Part shown: positions 1-8,841 of the stretch, in pieces
Layout: every line of letters starts with the position of its first letter
Position numbering within the stretch: the stretch's first letter is position 1
Source: Clostridium punense
Lineage (GTDB): Bacteria > Bacillota > Clostridia > Clostridiales > Clostridiaceae
Direction of reading: 5' to 3'
Assembly: GCF_017874425.1 (NCBI RefSeq)
Contig: NZ_JAGGLL010000003.1
Location: forward strand, 62,001-126,000
Length of the DNA: 64,000 nucleotides
Notes under the pieces: model-generated
Seen by the model: the letters and a program-made list of their open reading frames with translations, nothing else
What the model was told of the DNA's origin: nothing
Databases searched by the model: none
Program-made: the position numbers and the translations under genes

Positions 1-2
1 AT

Positions 3-338
3 ACTCTTAATGATTATAACAAGGAATTAGAAAATATCTTTTCTGGTGTGTTAGATAGAAAGGTTGTTAGTAGCCAAGTTTTATTTGATGTGTCAAATTC
101 AATTCCCAAGGAGATTTCCTTTAAGAGTATGTCACTTGATGGGAGTGTCCTTAGTATTCAAGGAATATCCAGTAGTAGGGTTGCAGTAGCTGAACTTGGT
201 CATAACCTAAAAAATCTTTCTTACTTTAGTGAAGTTCACATGGGAAACATAAATTTAGTTAGTAAGGATAGCCAAGAACAGTATAGTTTTTCAATAAAAT
301 GTACATTAAAGGGTGTGAATAATCATGAAGCTAAGTAA
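3..338 (+). CDS. pilN: Type IV pilus assembly protein PilN, C-terminal part (partial)
   Basis: The frame is open to the left edge of the window, so this is the 3' end of a longer gene. A GTG at 48 lies inside the frame and is unlikely to be the start. The visible residues form an alternating helix/strand pattern like the ferredoxin-like periplasmic domain of PilN/GspL-C proteins. The assignment rests mainly on context: the gene overlaps the next one (PilO-like) by 14 bases and prepilin genes follow. PilN pairs with PilO in the inner-membrane alignment complex that links the PilM platform to the pilus. The cytoplasmic tail and membrane segment would lie outside the window. Confidence 0.7.
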   Translation, partial: TLNDYNKELENIFSGVLDRKVVSSQVLFDVSNSIPKEISFKSMSLDGSVLSIQGISSSRVAVAELGHNLKNLSYFSEVHMGNINLVSKDSQEQYSFSIKCTLKGVNNHEAK

Positions 339-1620
339 GCGAGAAAAGATGCTATTAGCTGTCTTAGGAGTTTTATTATTTCTAGGAGCATATTATAAAT
401 TTATTTTTATTTCACAAAAGGCGAAAATAGATGGGTTAAAAAAAGATAAAGCTGTCTACGTGGAAAAAGTAGATAAGTTAAATACTTTAGTTGCAACCAT
501 ACCACAAAAGGAATCAGATATTAAAGTTATAACTACTAAAATTAAAGATAAAGGTATTAAATTATACCCTGATATAATTCAAGAAAACATAATTAGAGAA
601 TTAGATAAATTAATCAGAGACTCAGGAATTAATGGAAGTATTAGCTTTTCAGAAGTAGCTGTATCTTCTATAGAAACATCTAAGAAGGAAGAGTCAAAAT
701 TAAAAGATAGTAAGTTAGAGGATTTGAAGAATCAATATAATAACCTAAATACAGAGTCCACAGTAAAGAAAAATGATTCGGAAAACAACAGTACAACTAA
801 AACTGAAGATAAGGGACAATTTTCAAATGGAGAAACAAAAGGTGACAATAAATCTGCAGTAGCTAAGGATGAAAATAGCTCTAAGGTACAACAATTAAAA
901 GTAACTTTAAACTTTACTGGAGCATACAATAACATAGTTGATTTTGTAAAAAGACTTGAGGATTACTCTAAGCATATAGCTATGGTATCAATAAATATTT
1001 CTCAAAGTAGTGAAACTGAAATTACAGGTACTTGTGTTTTAGAATTTTTTGCAATACCTAAAATAACTGATGAGGATAAAAATTACTTTAGCTGGGATTT
1101 ACGAAATCCTTATGGAAAAGAAAACATCTTTGATGGTTCTATGAGTATTAATCCTCTTAAGACTGTAGAAGACATAACCAATACTGGCAAGCCAAAGTTT
1201 GACTTTGTAATGTCTGTAAAGCCACAAAGTTCTGATATACCAACAATAATTTTGGGAAGGGCTAATGATACAGATAGACAATCATATGTTTATGCAGATA
1301 GTAATAAGGTAGAGAATATTGAAATAGTTTTAGAAAAAGAGAAAGATAAGTATTACTTCAGATATAAAACTTCAAGAGATAGCTATCCATTAAATTTTAA
1401 TGATGAGAAAATTGAATTCAACCCAGGATTATCAGACGTATATTTCAACATATTATCTTCTCTAAGACTTACAGCTGATGACAAGTCCGGTGCAAATATT
1501 AAGCTTACTAATAAAACAGATAAAAAAATTGTTGTTATTATAGAAGGAGAAGATGCTACATCACCTAGAATTAAAATTGAAGGTGAAGGTGGAAATATTG
1601 AAGTAAAGCAGGCACCCTAA
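325..1620 (+). CDS. pilO: Type IV pilus PilO-like protein with extra C-terminal domain
   Basis: A short cytoplasmic N-terminus is followed by one membrane helix (about residues 8-28) and a coiled coil (about 30-65), the usual PilO layout. Residues about 110-190 are a Lys/Ser/Asn-rich low-complexity linker. Residues about 195-245 look like the PilO ferredoxin-like domain (pattern FTGAYNNIVDFVKRLE). After this comes a further domain of about 170 residues, rich in predicted beta strands, that ordinary PilO proteins of about 200 residues lack. It starts inside the end of pilN and is followed by prepilin genes, so it is translationally coupled within the pil operon. The role as inner-membrane partner of PilN is inferred from family and context; the added domain is unrecognised. 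Confidence 0.75.
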   Translation: MKLSKREKMLLAVLGVLLFLGAYYKFIFISQKAKIDGLKKDKAVYVEKVDKLNTLVATIPQKESDIKVITTKIKDKGIKLYPDIIQENIIRELDKLIRDSGINGSISFSEVAVSSIETSKKEESKLKDSKLEDLKNQYNNLNTESTVKKNDSENNSTTKTEDKGQFSNGETKGDNKSAVAKDENSSKVQQLKVTLNFTGAYNNIVDFVKRLEDYSKHIAMVSINISQSSETEITGTCVLEFFAIPKITDEDKNYFSWDLRNPYGKENIFDGSMSINPLKTVEDITNTGKPKFDFVMSVKPQSSDIPTIILGRANDTDRQSYVYADSNKVENIEIVLEKEKDKYYFRYKTSRDSYPLNFNDEKIEFNPGLSDVYFNILSSLRLTADDKSGANIKLTNKTDKKIVVIIEGEDATSPRIKIEGEGGNIEVKQAP

Positions 1621-1634
1621 AGGAGGGAAAGTGG

Positions 1635-2453
1635 TTGAGGTTTTTGCAAGTTTATAAAAAGAAAGCTTTGACTCTTATTGAAGTTGTAATAAGTTTAGCA
1701 ATTCTATTTATTATAATGATACCCATATCTACCATGGCAATTCAAACAGTTAAAATGAACAAACAGGCAGAAGACAAGCAACAAGCAACTGCTTTAGCCC
1801 AAAAGCTTATGGAAAAGGTAAAGTCACTACCAAAATTCAGTAGTGTAGAACTAACGGATGGAGTAACTTTGCAAGTAGGGAGCTCACCTTACAGAATACA
1901 AGGAGAAATAGATGGATTTAAGGTAGAAGGAACCATAGAGGCAGTTGAAGGTTACAGTAGTGAGTTAGGTAGTATAACAAATGAAGTTGATGCTGATGCC
2001 ACGGTGGAGCTACCTGAAGAAGATGCCAATGGCAATTTATATGTAATAGTAAATGGTGTTAGGCAATCTTTTACTATAAATTTTAAAGAGCTTTCTATTG
2101 TAAAAGACACTTCTGACACAAAATTAATATTTTCTAATGGTACCACTGCAATCCCTAACGATAAATCAGCTATAGAAATTATTGCCGATAAAGATTCATC
2201 TTTGAATTACACAATCAAAGTTTCCAATAATACTAATACCACATTAAACTTATATTGTTATAAGTTTAATGACTCAAATGCTAAATTCAATGTAATAAAT
2301 GAAAAGGGGAAGGTTTCATATTACGATAATTTATTAAAACAAGATTCGTCTACAATACCAAGTACAATAAATCGAGTGTATAATATTAATATAAAGGTTT
2401 CAAAAAAAGATACCTATTATGAAGTAAAATCAAATAAAGCTATGGTAAGATAA
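1635..2453 (+). CDS. Type IV minor prepilin (PilV/GspI-like)
   Basis: The TTG start at 1635 is chosen because AGGAGG sits 8 bases upstream (1621-1626). A short basic leader ends in KKKA and is followed by LTLIEVVISLAIL, the class III signal processed by prepilin peptidase. Glu at mature position 5 is kept, but the -1 residue is Ala rather than the usual Gly. After the hydrophobic helix there is a Gln/Ala/Lys-rich helix (ATALAQKLMEKVKSLP) typical of PilV/GspI-type minor pilins. The roughly 200-residue globular head is Asn/Ser/Thr rich with no recognised domain. At 272 residues it is longer than most minor pilins. It lies between the PilO-like gene and a PilX-like gene in the same operon. Confidence 0.8.
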   Translation: MRFLQVYKKKALTLIEVVISLAILFIIMIPISTMAIQTVKMNKQAEDKQQATALAQKLMEKVKSLPKFSSVELTDGVTLQVGSSPYRIQGEIDGFKVEGTIEAVEGYSSELGSITNEVDADATVELPEEDANGNLYVIVNGVRQSFTINFKELSIVKDTSDTKLIFSNGTTAIPNDKSAIEIIADKDSSLNYTIKVSNNTNTTLNLYCYKFNDSNAKFNVINEKGKVSYYDNLLKQDSSTIPSTINRVYNINIKVSKKDTYYEVKSNKAMVR

Positions 2454-2465
2454 GGGGGTGTTACC

Positions 2466-4544
2466 ATGAAAAGAAAAAGGAAAGGGTCTGCACTGCTAAC
2501 TGTAATTTTAGTTTTCGGTATATTAGTTACAGTTGGTACAGCGGTGATGACTGTGTCTTTATCTGATGTAAAATTAAGGTCAAATGAAAGTAAAAGAGTT
2601 CAAAATCTATACGAGTCTGAATCAGGATTAGAAAATGTTTATGGAATATTTTCAAAGTCTGTAGATGAAGCAATTAAAACAGGAAATGAAAAAGTTAAAA
2701 TTGAGATTGAGGCTTTAAATAGTCGTATAGTTACGGAGAAAGATAAGTTTACAAATAATGAAACCTATAATAAAGACCTAATAGATGATGAAGGAGATGT
2801 AAAAGAGGAATATATAAAAGCTTTATTGAACTCAACCTTTAAAGAAGCATACAAAAACTATTTAATTAATGAAATTACAGGTGTAATTAATAATAAAAAT
2901 AGCTATCTAATAGGGGACGACAATTCTTCTCCTAGAGTTAGTATTAAGAATTTAACGGCCCAAGAAGTAGCATTTAAAAAAACTAACCCCGACAACAATG
3001 AACCTGAAGAGTTAAAAATGGTTATATCTTCTTCTTATGAGAAAATTGATAACAATGGATATAAAAATTTAAGAACTGTTGAAACTACTTTTAAAATTTT
3101 TGTGTCAGAGTATGGTAATCCTTATGCTATGGAAAATGAAAAGTTGATTTTACTAGATAACATCATAAGAGGTAAAACTCTTGCAATCAACTCAAACTTA
3201 GAATTACAAACAAACTCAGAATTAAATATAAAGGGTGAGGCCTATGTACTTGGAAAAAGTGAAGCATTTAGTGATTCCACAGGAATTATGATAAATGGAT
3301 CAAATGCAAGACTAAATCTAACAGAGGCAAAAGTAGTGTCAAAAGGTGATGTTAGAATTAAGGGAGATTCTTCTAAAATTATAGGCGATGATAAAAGTAC
3401 CTTATACACAGGAAGCTTAGCGGTGGAGAACAATGCAATTAAGTCTAACATTGATATTAAGGGTTCAGTATATGCAAATAATGATTTAATTTTAAATGCT
3501 GAAAAGTCAAATATAGGCATCGGAAAAGGTTTTTATGGAATTAATGATATTAGAAAAAATAGTGTTGGAGAAAGAAGAAGTAATTCCAGTAGTATTATAG
3601 TGAATGCAAAGGATATAGGAGAAAAGGATGGATCATCAATTACTATTGGAGAAAATTTGGTGCTTTTAGGTACTGCATATATCGATACTAAACCAGAAAG
3701 TTACCAAACAGGTGAATCCATTGCTATAAAAGGAAATTATAAGGCATATACAACAGCTTTAGAAAATGAAGGTAAATATAATAAGGATAAAATTGTTTTC
3801 GATTATTTAACTCCTCTTCAATTAGCAAGTAGGTTCACAGATGGAAAAGACCTTACTTTAGAGGATAAAAATAATTATTTCATGGCTTATTTGGAGAATA
3901 AAAAAAATTCATTAAAATTAAGTGGAATTAATTTGTCAGAAAATATTTATACATTAGGAGTTGCTATAAACAGTGGAAATGCCTTAGGTGGGAATTATAC
4001 TATTGATAATGATACTATTAAAAGAAGTGTAGAAACTTATGATAATGAAATCAAAAAAATTGAAAGTATAAATGATTATATCAATTTTTCAGCAATTACT
4101 AGCGCATTAAATAAGGTATCAAATTTTGAAAAATCTAAACAAGTAATATATATTTCAAAAGAAAATACTAATTTAGAAATTTCTAATGGAAATGGAGATT
4201 CAAAAGATAACAAAATATATTTAAATGGAACAAATGCTAAAGGAGTAATCATTGCATCTGGTGATGTGTATATAGATGGAAATGTTAACTTTGAAGGCAC
4301 AATTATTACTACAGGCAAAATTGTAATTAAAGATAATGCAAAGGTTACTTTAAATAGTAACAAAAAAGTTGTGGATTATATAGTAGCAAATAACTTTAAG
4401 TATTTTGATGGTATTTTTCAAAAAAATATGGAGAATGTTTTAAGTAATATTGAAGTTGATGCATCTGTAGTTGTAGAAAATGGACTCCAAAATATTCCAA
4501 AGGACAATCTTATAAAGACTAACAATTGGAAATTAGTAAAATAA
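2466..4544 (+). CDS. Large PilX/GspK-like prepilin with repetitive beta-rich body
   Basis: The N-terminus is MKRKRKG followed by SALLTVILVFGILVTVG, a prepilin-type leader and helix. The position normally held by Glu5 is Thr, as in GspK/PilX pilins that cap a fibre tip. The 692-residue length is several times that of a normal minor pilin. From about residue 235 there are short recurring strand patterns (LNIKGEAYVLG, GDVRIKGDSSK, SGDVYIDGNVNFEGTIITTG) suggesting a beta-helix or solenoid. Eleven bases separate it from the previous stop, and GGGGGTG precedes the ATG. The role is probably as a minor or tip pilin, inferred from the leader and neighbours; the body matches nothing I can name. Confidence 0.7.
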   Translation: MKRKRKGSALLTVILVFGILVTVGTAVMTVSLSDVKLRSNESKRVQNLYESESGLENVYGIFSKSVDEAIKTGNEKVKIEIEALNSRIVTEKDKFTNNETYNKDLIDDEGDVKEEYIKALLNSTFKEAYKNYLINEITGVINNKNSYLIGDDNSSPRVSIKNLTAQEVAFKKTNPDNNEPEELKMVISSSYEKIDNNGYKNLRTVETTFKIFVSEYGNPYAMENEKLILLDNIIRGKTLAINSNLELQTNSELNIKGEAYVLGKSEAFSDSTGIMINGSNARLNLTEAKVVSKGDVRIKGDSSKIIGDDKSTLYTGSLAVENNAIKSNIDIKGSVYANNDLILNAEKSNIGIGKGFYGINDIRKNSVGERRSNSSSIIVNAKDIGEKDGSSITIGENLVLLGTAYIDTKPESYQTGESIAIKGNYKAYTTALENEGKYNKDKIVFDYLTPLQLASRFTDGKDLTLEDKNNYFMAYLENKKNSLKLSGINLSENIYTLGVAINSGNALGGNYTIDNDTIKRSVETYDNEIKKIESINDYINFSAITSALNKVSNFEKSKQVIYISKENTNLEISNGNGDSKDNKIYLNGTNAKGVIIASGDVYIDGNVNFEGTIITTGKIVIKDNAKVTLNSNKKVVDYIVANNFKYFDGIFQKNMENVLSNIEVDASVVVENGLQNIPKDNLIKTNNWKLVK

Positions 4545-4562
4545 AAGAAGGGGAGAATTTAC

Positions 4563-5078
4563 ATGAAGAAAAGGAAAGCTCTTACTTTAATTGAGGTATT
4601 AATAGCTCTTTCTATTTTGGCAATAGTCATGGGAATCCTCTTCCCTTTTTTTATAAGAATTTTTAAAGCCTATAATAATACTGCTATAAAATCAGAACTT
4701 CAAAATGAAGCTGAAAACGCTATTAGGATTATATCTAAAATAGCTATGGAAGCAAAAAAAGTAAATTCACTTGACGGAGCAAATATTGATAATAGTTCTG
4801 GAGTTTATAAAATCGATGGGTCTAGTCATAAAACTTTAGAACTTTTATCTGGAAGTGATGAAATAAATAAGTTTCAACTGGAAGAAGGATTATTATATAA
4901 AATACCCCCAATAAATGAAAAAGTTCAAATAGCTAATTACGTAACGTATTTGGAAATAGTACCTCTAGATGAGACCACCTTTCAGCAAAGTAGGGGGATA
5001 AAAATGGTGTTACATATGAAGAAAAAGGAAGTTGAATATAAAGTAAGTAATATACTATTTTTCAGAAATAAAACATAG
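4563..5078 (+). CDS. Type IV minor prepilin (PilW/GspJ-like)
   Basis: MKKRKA is followed by LTLIEVLIALSILAIVMG, a class III prepilin signal with Glu5 present and, again, Ala instead of Gly at -1. The protein is 171 residues. The helix after the membrane-spanning part (SELQNEAENAIRIISKIAMEAKKV) resembles PilW/GspJ minor pilins. The gene has an AAGGGGAG ribosome site and sits between the PilX-like gene and the VWA protein, so the set resembles the minor-pilin cassettes that prime pilus assembly. Expected location: inner membrane, then pilus tip or shaft after processing. The PilW assignment is by position and pattern only. Confidence 0.75.
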   Translation: MKKRKALTLIEVLIALSILAIVMGILFPFFIRIFKAYNNTAIKSELQNEAENAIRIISKIAMEAKKVNSLDGANIDNSSGVYKIDGSSHKTLELLSGSDEINKFQLEEGLLYKIPPINEKVQIANYVTYLEIVPLDETTFQQSRGIKMVLHMKKKEVEYKVSNILFFRNKT

Positions 5079-5093
5079 AAGGGGGGATAAGAT

Positions 5094-7961
5094 TTGAAGA
5101 AAATTTCATTTAAAAATAAGGTTTCAAAAATGATGGTAGCTTTCCTACTAATAGGTTTTTTAGGTATGGCTTATAATGTGAAGGCAACAGTTAATACACC
5201 AGATTTAAATATCGCTGCCAGCATAAGTAAATCATCCATTTATGTAAATGAGGAATTTCAGGTTACCTATAGAGTTCAGCCACAGCCATTAGGATTAAAT
5301 GATATAAATAAGAAAGCAAATAAAGAAATTATCTTGGTTATTGATACTTCGGGAAGTATGAATGAGTATATAACAAACTCTAAAACAAGGATTCAAGCAT
5401 TAAAAGAAGCTGCGAATAACTTCATAGATAAATTTAAAAATGAAGCTACTATAAAGATAGGAATTGTAACCTATGATTATTATGGGAGAAAAACTAAAGC
5501 TTTAACTGAGGCAACCTCCCAAAGTGATTTAAAAAATGTTATTAACGGTCTTAGTGCAGAAGGAGCTACTAATATTGGAGATGGTATAAGAGTTGCCAAT
5601 AGTATGTTTTCAAGTGATGCATCTACAAAGAAATATTTAGTTTTAATGTCAGATGGAATGCCTACAGCATTATCTTATACCGGAGAAGCAGGGGGGAGTT
5701 ATAAGGATAGGTATTCAAAGGAAAGCTATTACAAATCTCCAAACATATATTGGTGGGAATCATTTTTTGAAAAAAGTTCAAGGTGGCAGTATTATACTAA
5801 TACAATGAATACACAAGGACTAAAGTATGGAACTTATGGAAATACAGATCCCAAAAATATTTGTTTAGAATATAGTACTACCATGGCATCAGAATTAAAG
5901 AAGGATAGTATAACTAACTATATAATTGGGTTTAGTGGTGGTAGTGATAGTAGTAAGCTTACTCAAATTGCCACAGCAAGCGCTGGGACTTATTATGATG
6001 CAAGAAGTGCTACAGCTATTAGTCAAGTATATTCTGATATTGGGGATAAAATAAAAGCAGATTATTCAGTAGAGGGAGTTAAGGTGAACTTCACATTACC
6101 TAATGGATTAGAATATGTGATGGATAGTTTTGATACATCAGTAAATGGAAATGATTACTCAAAATCCGTTTCAAGTATATCATATAAATTAAATTCAACA
6201 AATACTCAATATATTGCTGAAGCTTTTGATGTAACTCTAAAATTTAAAGGAATTACAAAGGGTTACTATGAGTTATCAGGAACTGGATGGAACATTTCCT
6301 ATAAAGATGTTAATGGTAATATTGTCAACAAACTCTTGCCAAAAACTCAAATTACTATTGAAAAATATAATACGGAATTTGCGGTATCAAGAAGACTTTT
6401 GCCAGAACAAAATGGTGGGAAATACAATGTAAACAATGAGTTTCAAATAGAATATTCTATTGTACCACAACCAATAAAAATAGAAACTACCCAAAAAACT
6501 AAAGAGATAATGCTTGTAGTAGATACATCAGGTAGCATGGCCTGGTCAGTAGAAAAAGATAATGATTATACTAAACCGTCTAGAATTGAATTGACTAAAA
6601 CTGCATTAAATAACTTTATAAACAAATTTAGTAACGCTGGTAATGTAAAAATTGGACTTATAACCTATGCTGATAAGGGAAGAGTATATACTAATAATAG
6701 CATTAGTTTGTTTGATTATAGCAATATACTTGGCATGAGAAATACTATAAATGGCTTAACACCGAATGGTGGAACCAATATAGGTGACGGTTTAAGAAGA
6801 GCGGCATGGGCTTTATCGTCGAATAAGGATGCCAATAAGTATATTGTAATGATGACGGATGGAGAACCAACATTTTATTCCTATTATGATTCAAAATATT
6901 ATACAGAATTAGATAACAAAGATGTATATACTAATAGTAATGGAAATGACTATGAAAAAGGATTAGAATACACTAATTTAGTAGCAGGCATTTTAAGAGA
7001 GAATAAGGATTTAAATATTAAGACTTTTTCGATCGGATTTTCAAAGGGTGCAAATGCTGAGAAACTTAGAGAAATTTCAACAAGTGCTGGTGGAGAATAT
7101 TTTGATGCTACAAGTAATAACATTGATGCAATTAATGAAGTGTATAGTAGCATTGCTGACCAGATAAAAACTGATATATCTTTAAGTAATGTGAAGTTTT
7201 CGCAAACATTGCCTGATGGGCTAGTTTTGACAGAAAACGGAAGCAATTCTTTAATTAAAGATTTAAGAGTGAATTATACCTATAATAATACTACAAAGCA
7301 GTATGAAGCAGAGCCTATAAACTTTACGGTTAATGTAAAAGGTACTAAGGTAGGTAATTATGAGTTAAGTAGAGATGCTAAATTCACTTATACAGATTTT
7401 GATGGCACTCCTGGCGAAAAAGTTTTTGACTCTCTTAATATTTCTATCTTAGATACTTATATCATAAAGCAAGGGCTTTTCCAACCAAATGGGAATAATC
7501 CTAATATTATTCATGTTGGAGAAAAAAACATAAAATACATTAGCGATTCAAGTCTAAATATAGCTCCAAAAGTTGAATATCAACTTGCTGCATTTATAAG
7601 AACTAATGGACAAGATACGTCAATAAATATTAAGCTAAACTTAGGAAACAACGTTGACGTAACTAAGATTAAAGTTGCATCTGTTAACGTATATTCTATT
7701 AGTACAGATGGTTCTCTTGTCAAATTAACATCATCAACACCTATTGTAGAAAATGATGAAAGTGGTACTCCTAATATTAAAGTAACTTTGGCTAGAGAAG
7801 CTACTAATGGATATAAGTACTATATAATTAATTATAATTACATGGTGGCGGATGTAAATGAGGGTTCTAGTGGCTTGATTATAAATAGGGCAGGTATTAC
7901 AGATTCAAGTAAATACAACGATTTTCAAACAAAGATAGTTGCTATGCCAGATGTTTTTTAA
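5094..7961 (+). CDS. Secreted protein with two von Willebrand factor A domains (candidate pilus-tip adhesin)
   Basis: The start is TTG at 5094 after a GGGGGG-type ribosome site. A signal peptide covers about residues 1-32, with cleavage likely near VKA. Two complete VWA domains are visible, each with the metal-site motif DTSGS (D84/S86/S88 and D477/S479/S481) and a later GATNIGDG or GGTNIGDG motif. Each is preceded by a similar strand-rich segment (YRVQPQP, YSIVPQP) and followed by another (VNFTLPNGLEYV, FSQTLPDGLVL), so a unit of about 390-400 residues is duplicated. A third, unrelated C-terminal segment follows. There is no LPXTG motif or C-terminal membrane helix. As last gene of the pil operon it could play the part PilY1 plays in Gram-negatives; that is inference. 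Confidence 0.8.
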   Translation: MKKISFKNKVSKMMVAFLLIGFLGMAYNVKATVNTPDLNIAASISKSSIYVNEEFQVTYRVQPQPLGLNDINKKANKEIILVIDTSGSMNEYITNSKTRIQALKEAANNFIDKFKNEATIKIGIVTYDYYGRKTKALTEATSQSDLKNVINGLSAEGATNIGDGIRVANSMFSSDASTKKYLVLMSDGMPTALSYTGEAGGSYKDRYSKESYYKSPNIYWWESFFEKSSRWQYYTNTMNTQGLKYGTYGNTDPKNICLEYSTTMASELKKDSITNYIIGFSGGSDSSKLTQIATASAGTYYDARSATAISQVYSDIGDKIKADYSVEGVKVNFTLPNGLEYVMDSFDTSVNGNDYSKSVSSISYKLNSTNTQYIAEAFDVTLKFKGITKGYYELSGTGWNISYKDVNGNIVNKLLPKTQITIEKYNTEFAVSRRLLPEQNGGKYNVNNEFQIEYSIVPQPIKIETTQKTKEIMLVVDTSGSMAWSVEKDNDYTKPSRIELTKTALNNFINKFSNAGNVKIGLITYADKGRVYTNNSISLFDYSNILGMRNTINGLTPNGGTNIGDGLRRAAWALSSNKDANKYIVMMTDGEPTFYSYYDSKYYTELDNKDVYTNSNGNDYEKGLEYTNLVAGILRENKDLNIKTFSIGFSKGANAEKLREISTSAGGEYFDATSNNIDAINEVYSSIADQIKTDISLSNVKFSQTLPDGLVLTENGSNSLIKDLRVNYTYNNTTKQYEAEPINFTVNVKGTKVGNYELSRDAKFTYTDFDGTPGEKVFDSLNISILDTYIIKQGLFQPNGNNPNIIHVGEKNIKYISDSSLNIAPKVEYQLAAFIRTNGQDTSINIKLNLGNNVDVTKIKVASVNVYSISTDGSLVKLTSSTPIVENDESGTPNIKVTLAREATNGYKYYIINYNYMVADVNEGSSGLIINRAGITDSSKYNDFQTKIVAMPDVF

Positions 7962-7991
7962 TCATGAATTTTATAATGATTAAATGATAAT

Positions 7992-8035
7992 AAAAATAAA
8001 ACTTGATTGAGTATTCAACCAAGTTTTATTTTTAT
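7992..8035 (+). terminator. Rho-independent terminator after the pil operon
   Basis: The arms AAAAATAAAACTTG (7992-8005) and CAAGTTTTATTTTT (8020-8033) are perfectly complementary and end in a T-rich run. It lies 30 bases after the VWA gene and would separate the pil operon from the downstream pilin gene. Confidence 0.8.
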
Positions 8036-8284
8036 ATTTAACAACTGTACAAATAATTGGTAGGTATTTAGTTTAAAAAAATTATAGTTTGTAAACTTAC
8101 CTAATTACCCTTAATTTGCTGTGAGTGTAGCCATGACTTTATTATTAGCATTTAGTTCAAAATAATTTTACATAATTAAAGGGAAATATTTAGATTTATA
8201 ATGTTTTTAAGTTTATAATTTGGACACACTTATAGACAAGTAAAATATAATTATTACTTAATTAAGGATTTAGGTGATTAAAAT

Positions 8285-8665
8285 ATGAATAAAAAAAATT
8301 GTGCAGGAAAAAAGAACGGATTTACTCTCATTGAACTAATCATAGTAATAGCAGTAATCGGTATAATTACATCAATAGCTGTTCCAAACTATATGTCCTA
8401 TAAGAATGATGCAAAGGTAAAGGCAGATGAAATAACTGCTCAAAACATAGCAATAGCAGTTAAAGTTGAGTTAAGCAAGGGTTTAACCCTAGAGAATATT
8501 AGCAATAGCGGATATAAGAAAATTGCAGATGGGTATTTTAATGGAGTAATGCCGAAGTCTCAAATAACAGGGGAGAGTTTTATTATAAGTATAGTTAATA
8601 ATAGCAATATTGCTGTAAGTACCACTAAATACAAGCTATATCCAGAGTTTCAGAAAATTAATTAA
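8285..8665 (+). CDS. pilA: Type IV pilin (PilA/PilE-like)
   Basis: MNKKNCAGKKNG is followed by FTLIELIIVIAVIGIITSIAVPNY, the textbook type IVa pilin leader with Gly at -1, Phe at +1 and Glu at +5. The mature protein is about 114 residues, a small major-pilin size. The head is short, with little beyond one helix and a few strands. It has its own upstream region and is bracketed by terminators, so it is probably transcribed separately and possibly more strongly than the minor pilins, as expected of a structural pilin. Whether it is the main subunit or one of several in the genome cannot be told here. Confidence 0.85.
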   Translation: MNKKNCAGKKNGFTLIELIIVIAVIGIITSIAVPNYMSYKNDAKVKADEITAQNIAIAVKVELSKGLTLENISNSGYKKIADGYFNGVMPKSQITGESFIISIVNNSNIAVSTTKYKLYPEFQKIN

Positions 8666-8699
8666 GGGATAGAAGTTACCATTAACTCTATCCCTTAAT
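8661..8699 (+). terminator. Hairpin overlapping the pilin stop codon
   Basis: ATTAAGGGATAGAAGTT (8661-8677) pairs with AACTCTATCCCTTAAT (8684-8699); the stop codon is in the left arm. There is no good U run after the hairpin, so it may work as an mRNA 3' stabiliser as well as a terminator. Confidence 0.55.
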
Positions 8700-8841
8700 C
8701 CATGATTAGTGTTGTATACACATACACCTGCTTAAAACCAATAAAAGTTTTATTGAACTTTATACATTAACTAACAATATCTAAGTAAAGAAATAAAGAT
8801 AACTTAGGACATTGTGATGATCATGCAGTGAAAACTAATAA

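Noticed and set aside
8036-8284. Possible cyclic-di-GMP riboswitch upstream of the pilin
   Set aside because: Clostridial pilin genes often have one, so I looked for the GCAAACC and related core elements. They are absent; only an imperfect hairpin (about 8057-8105) is seen.
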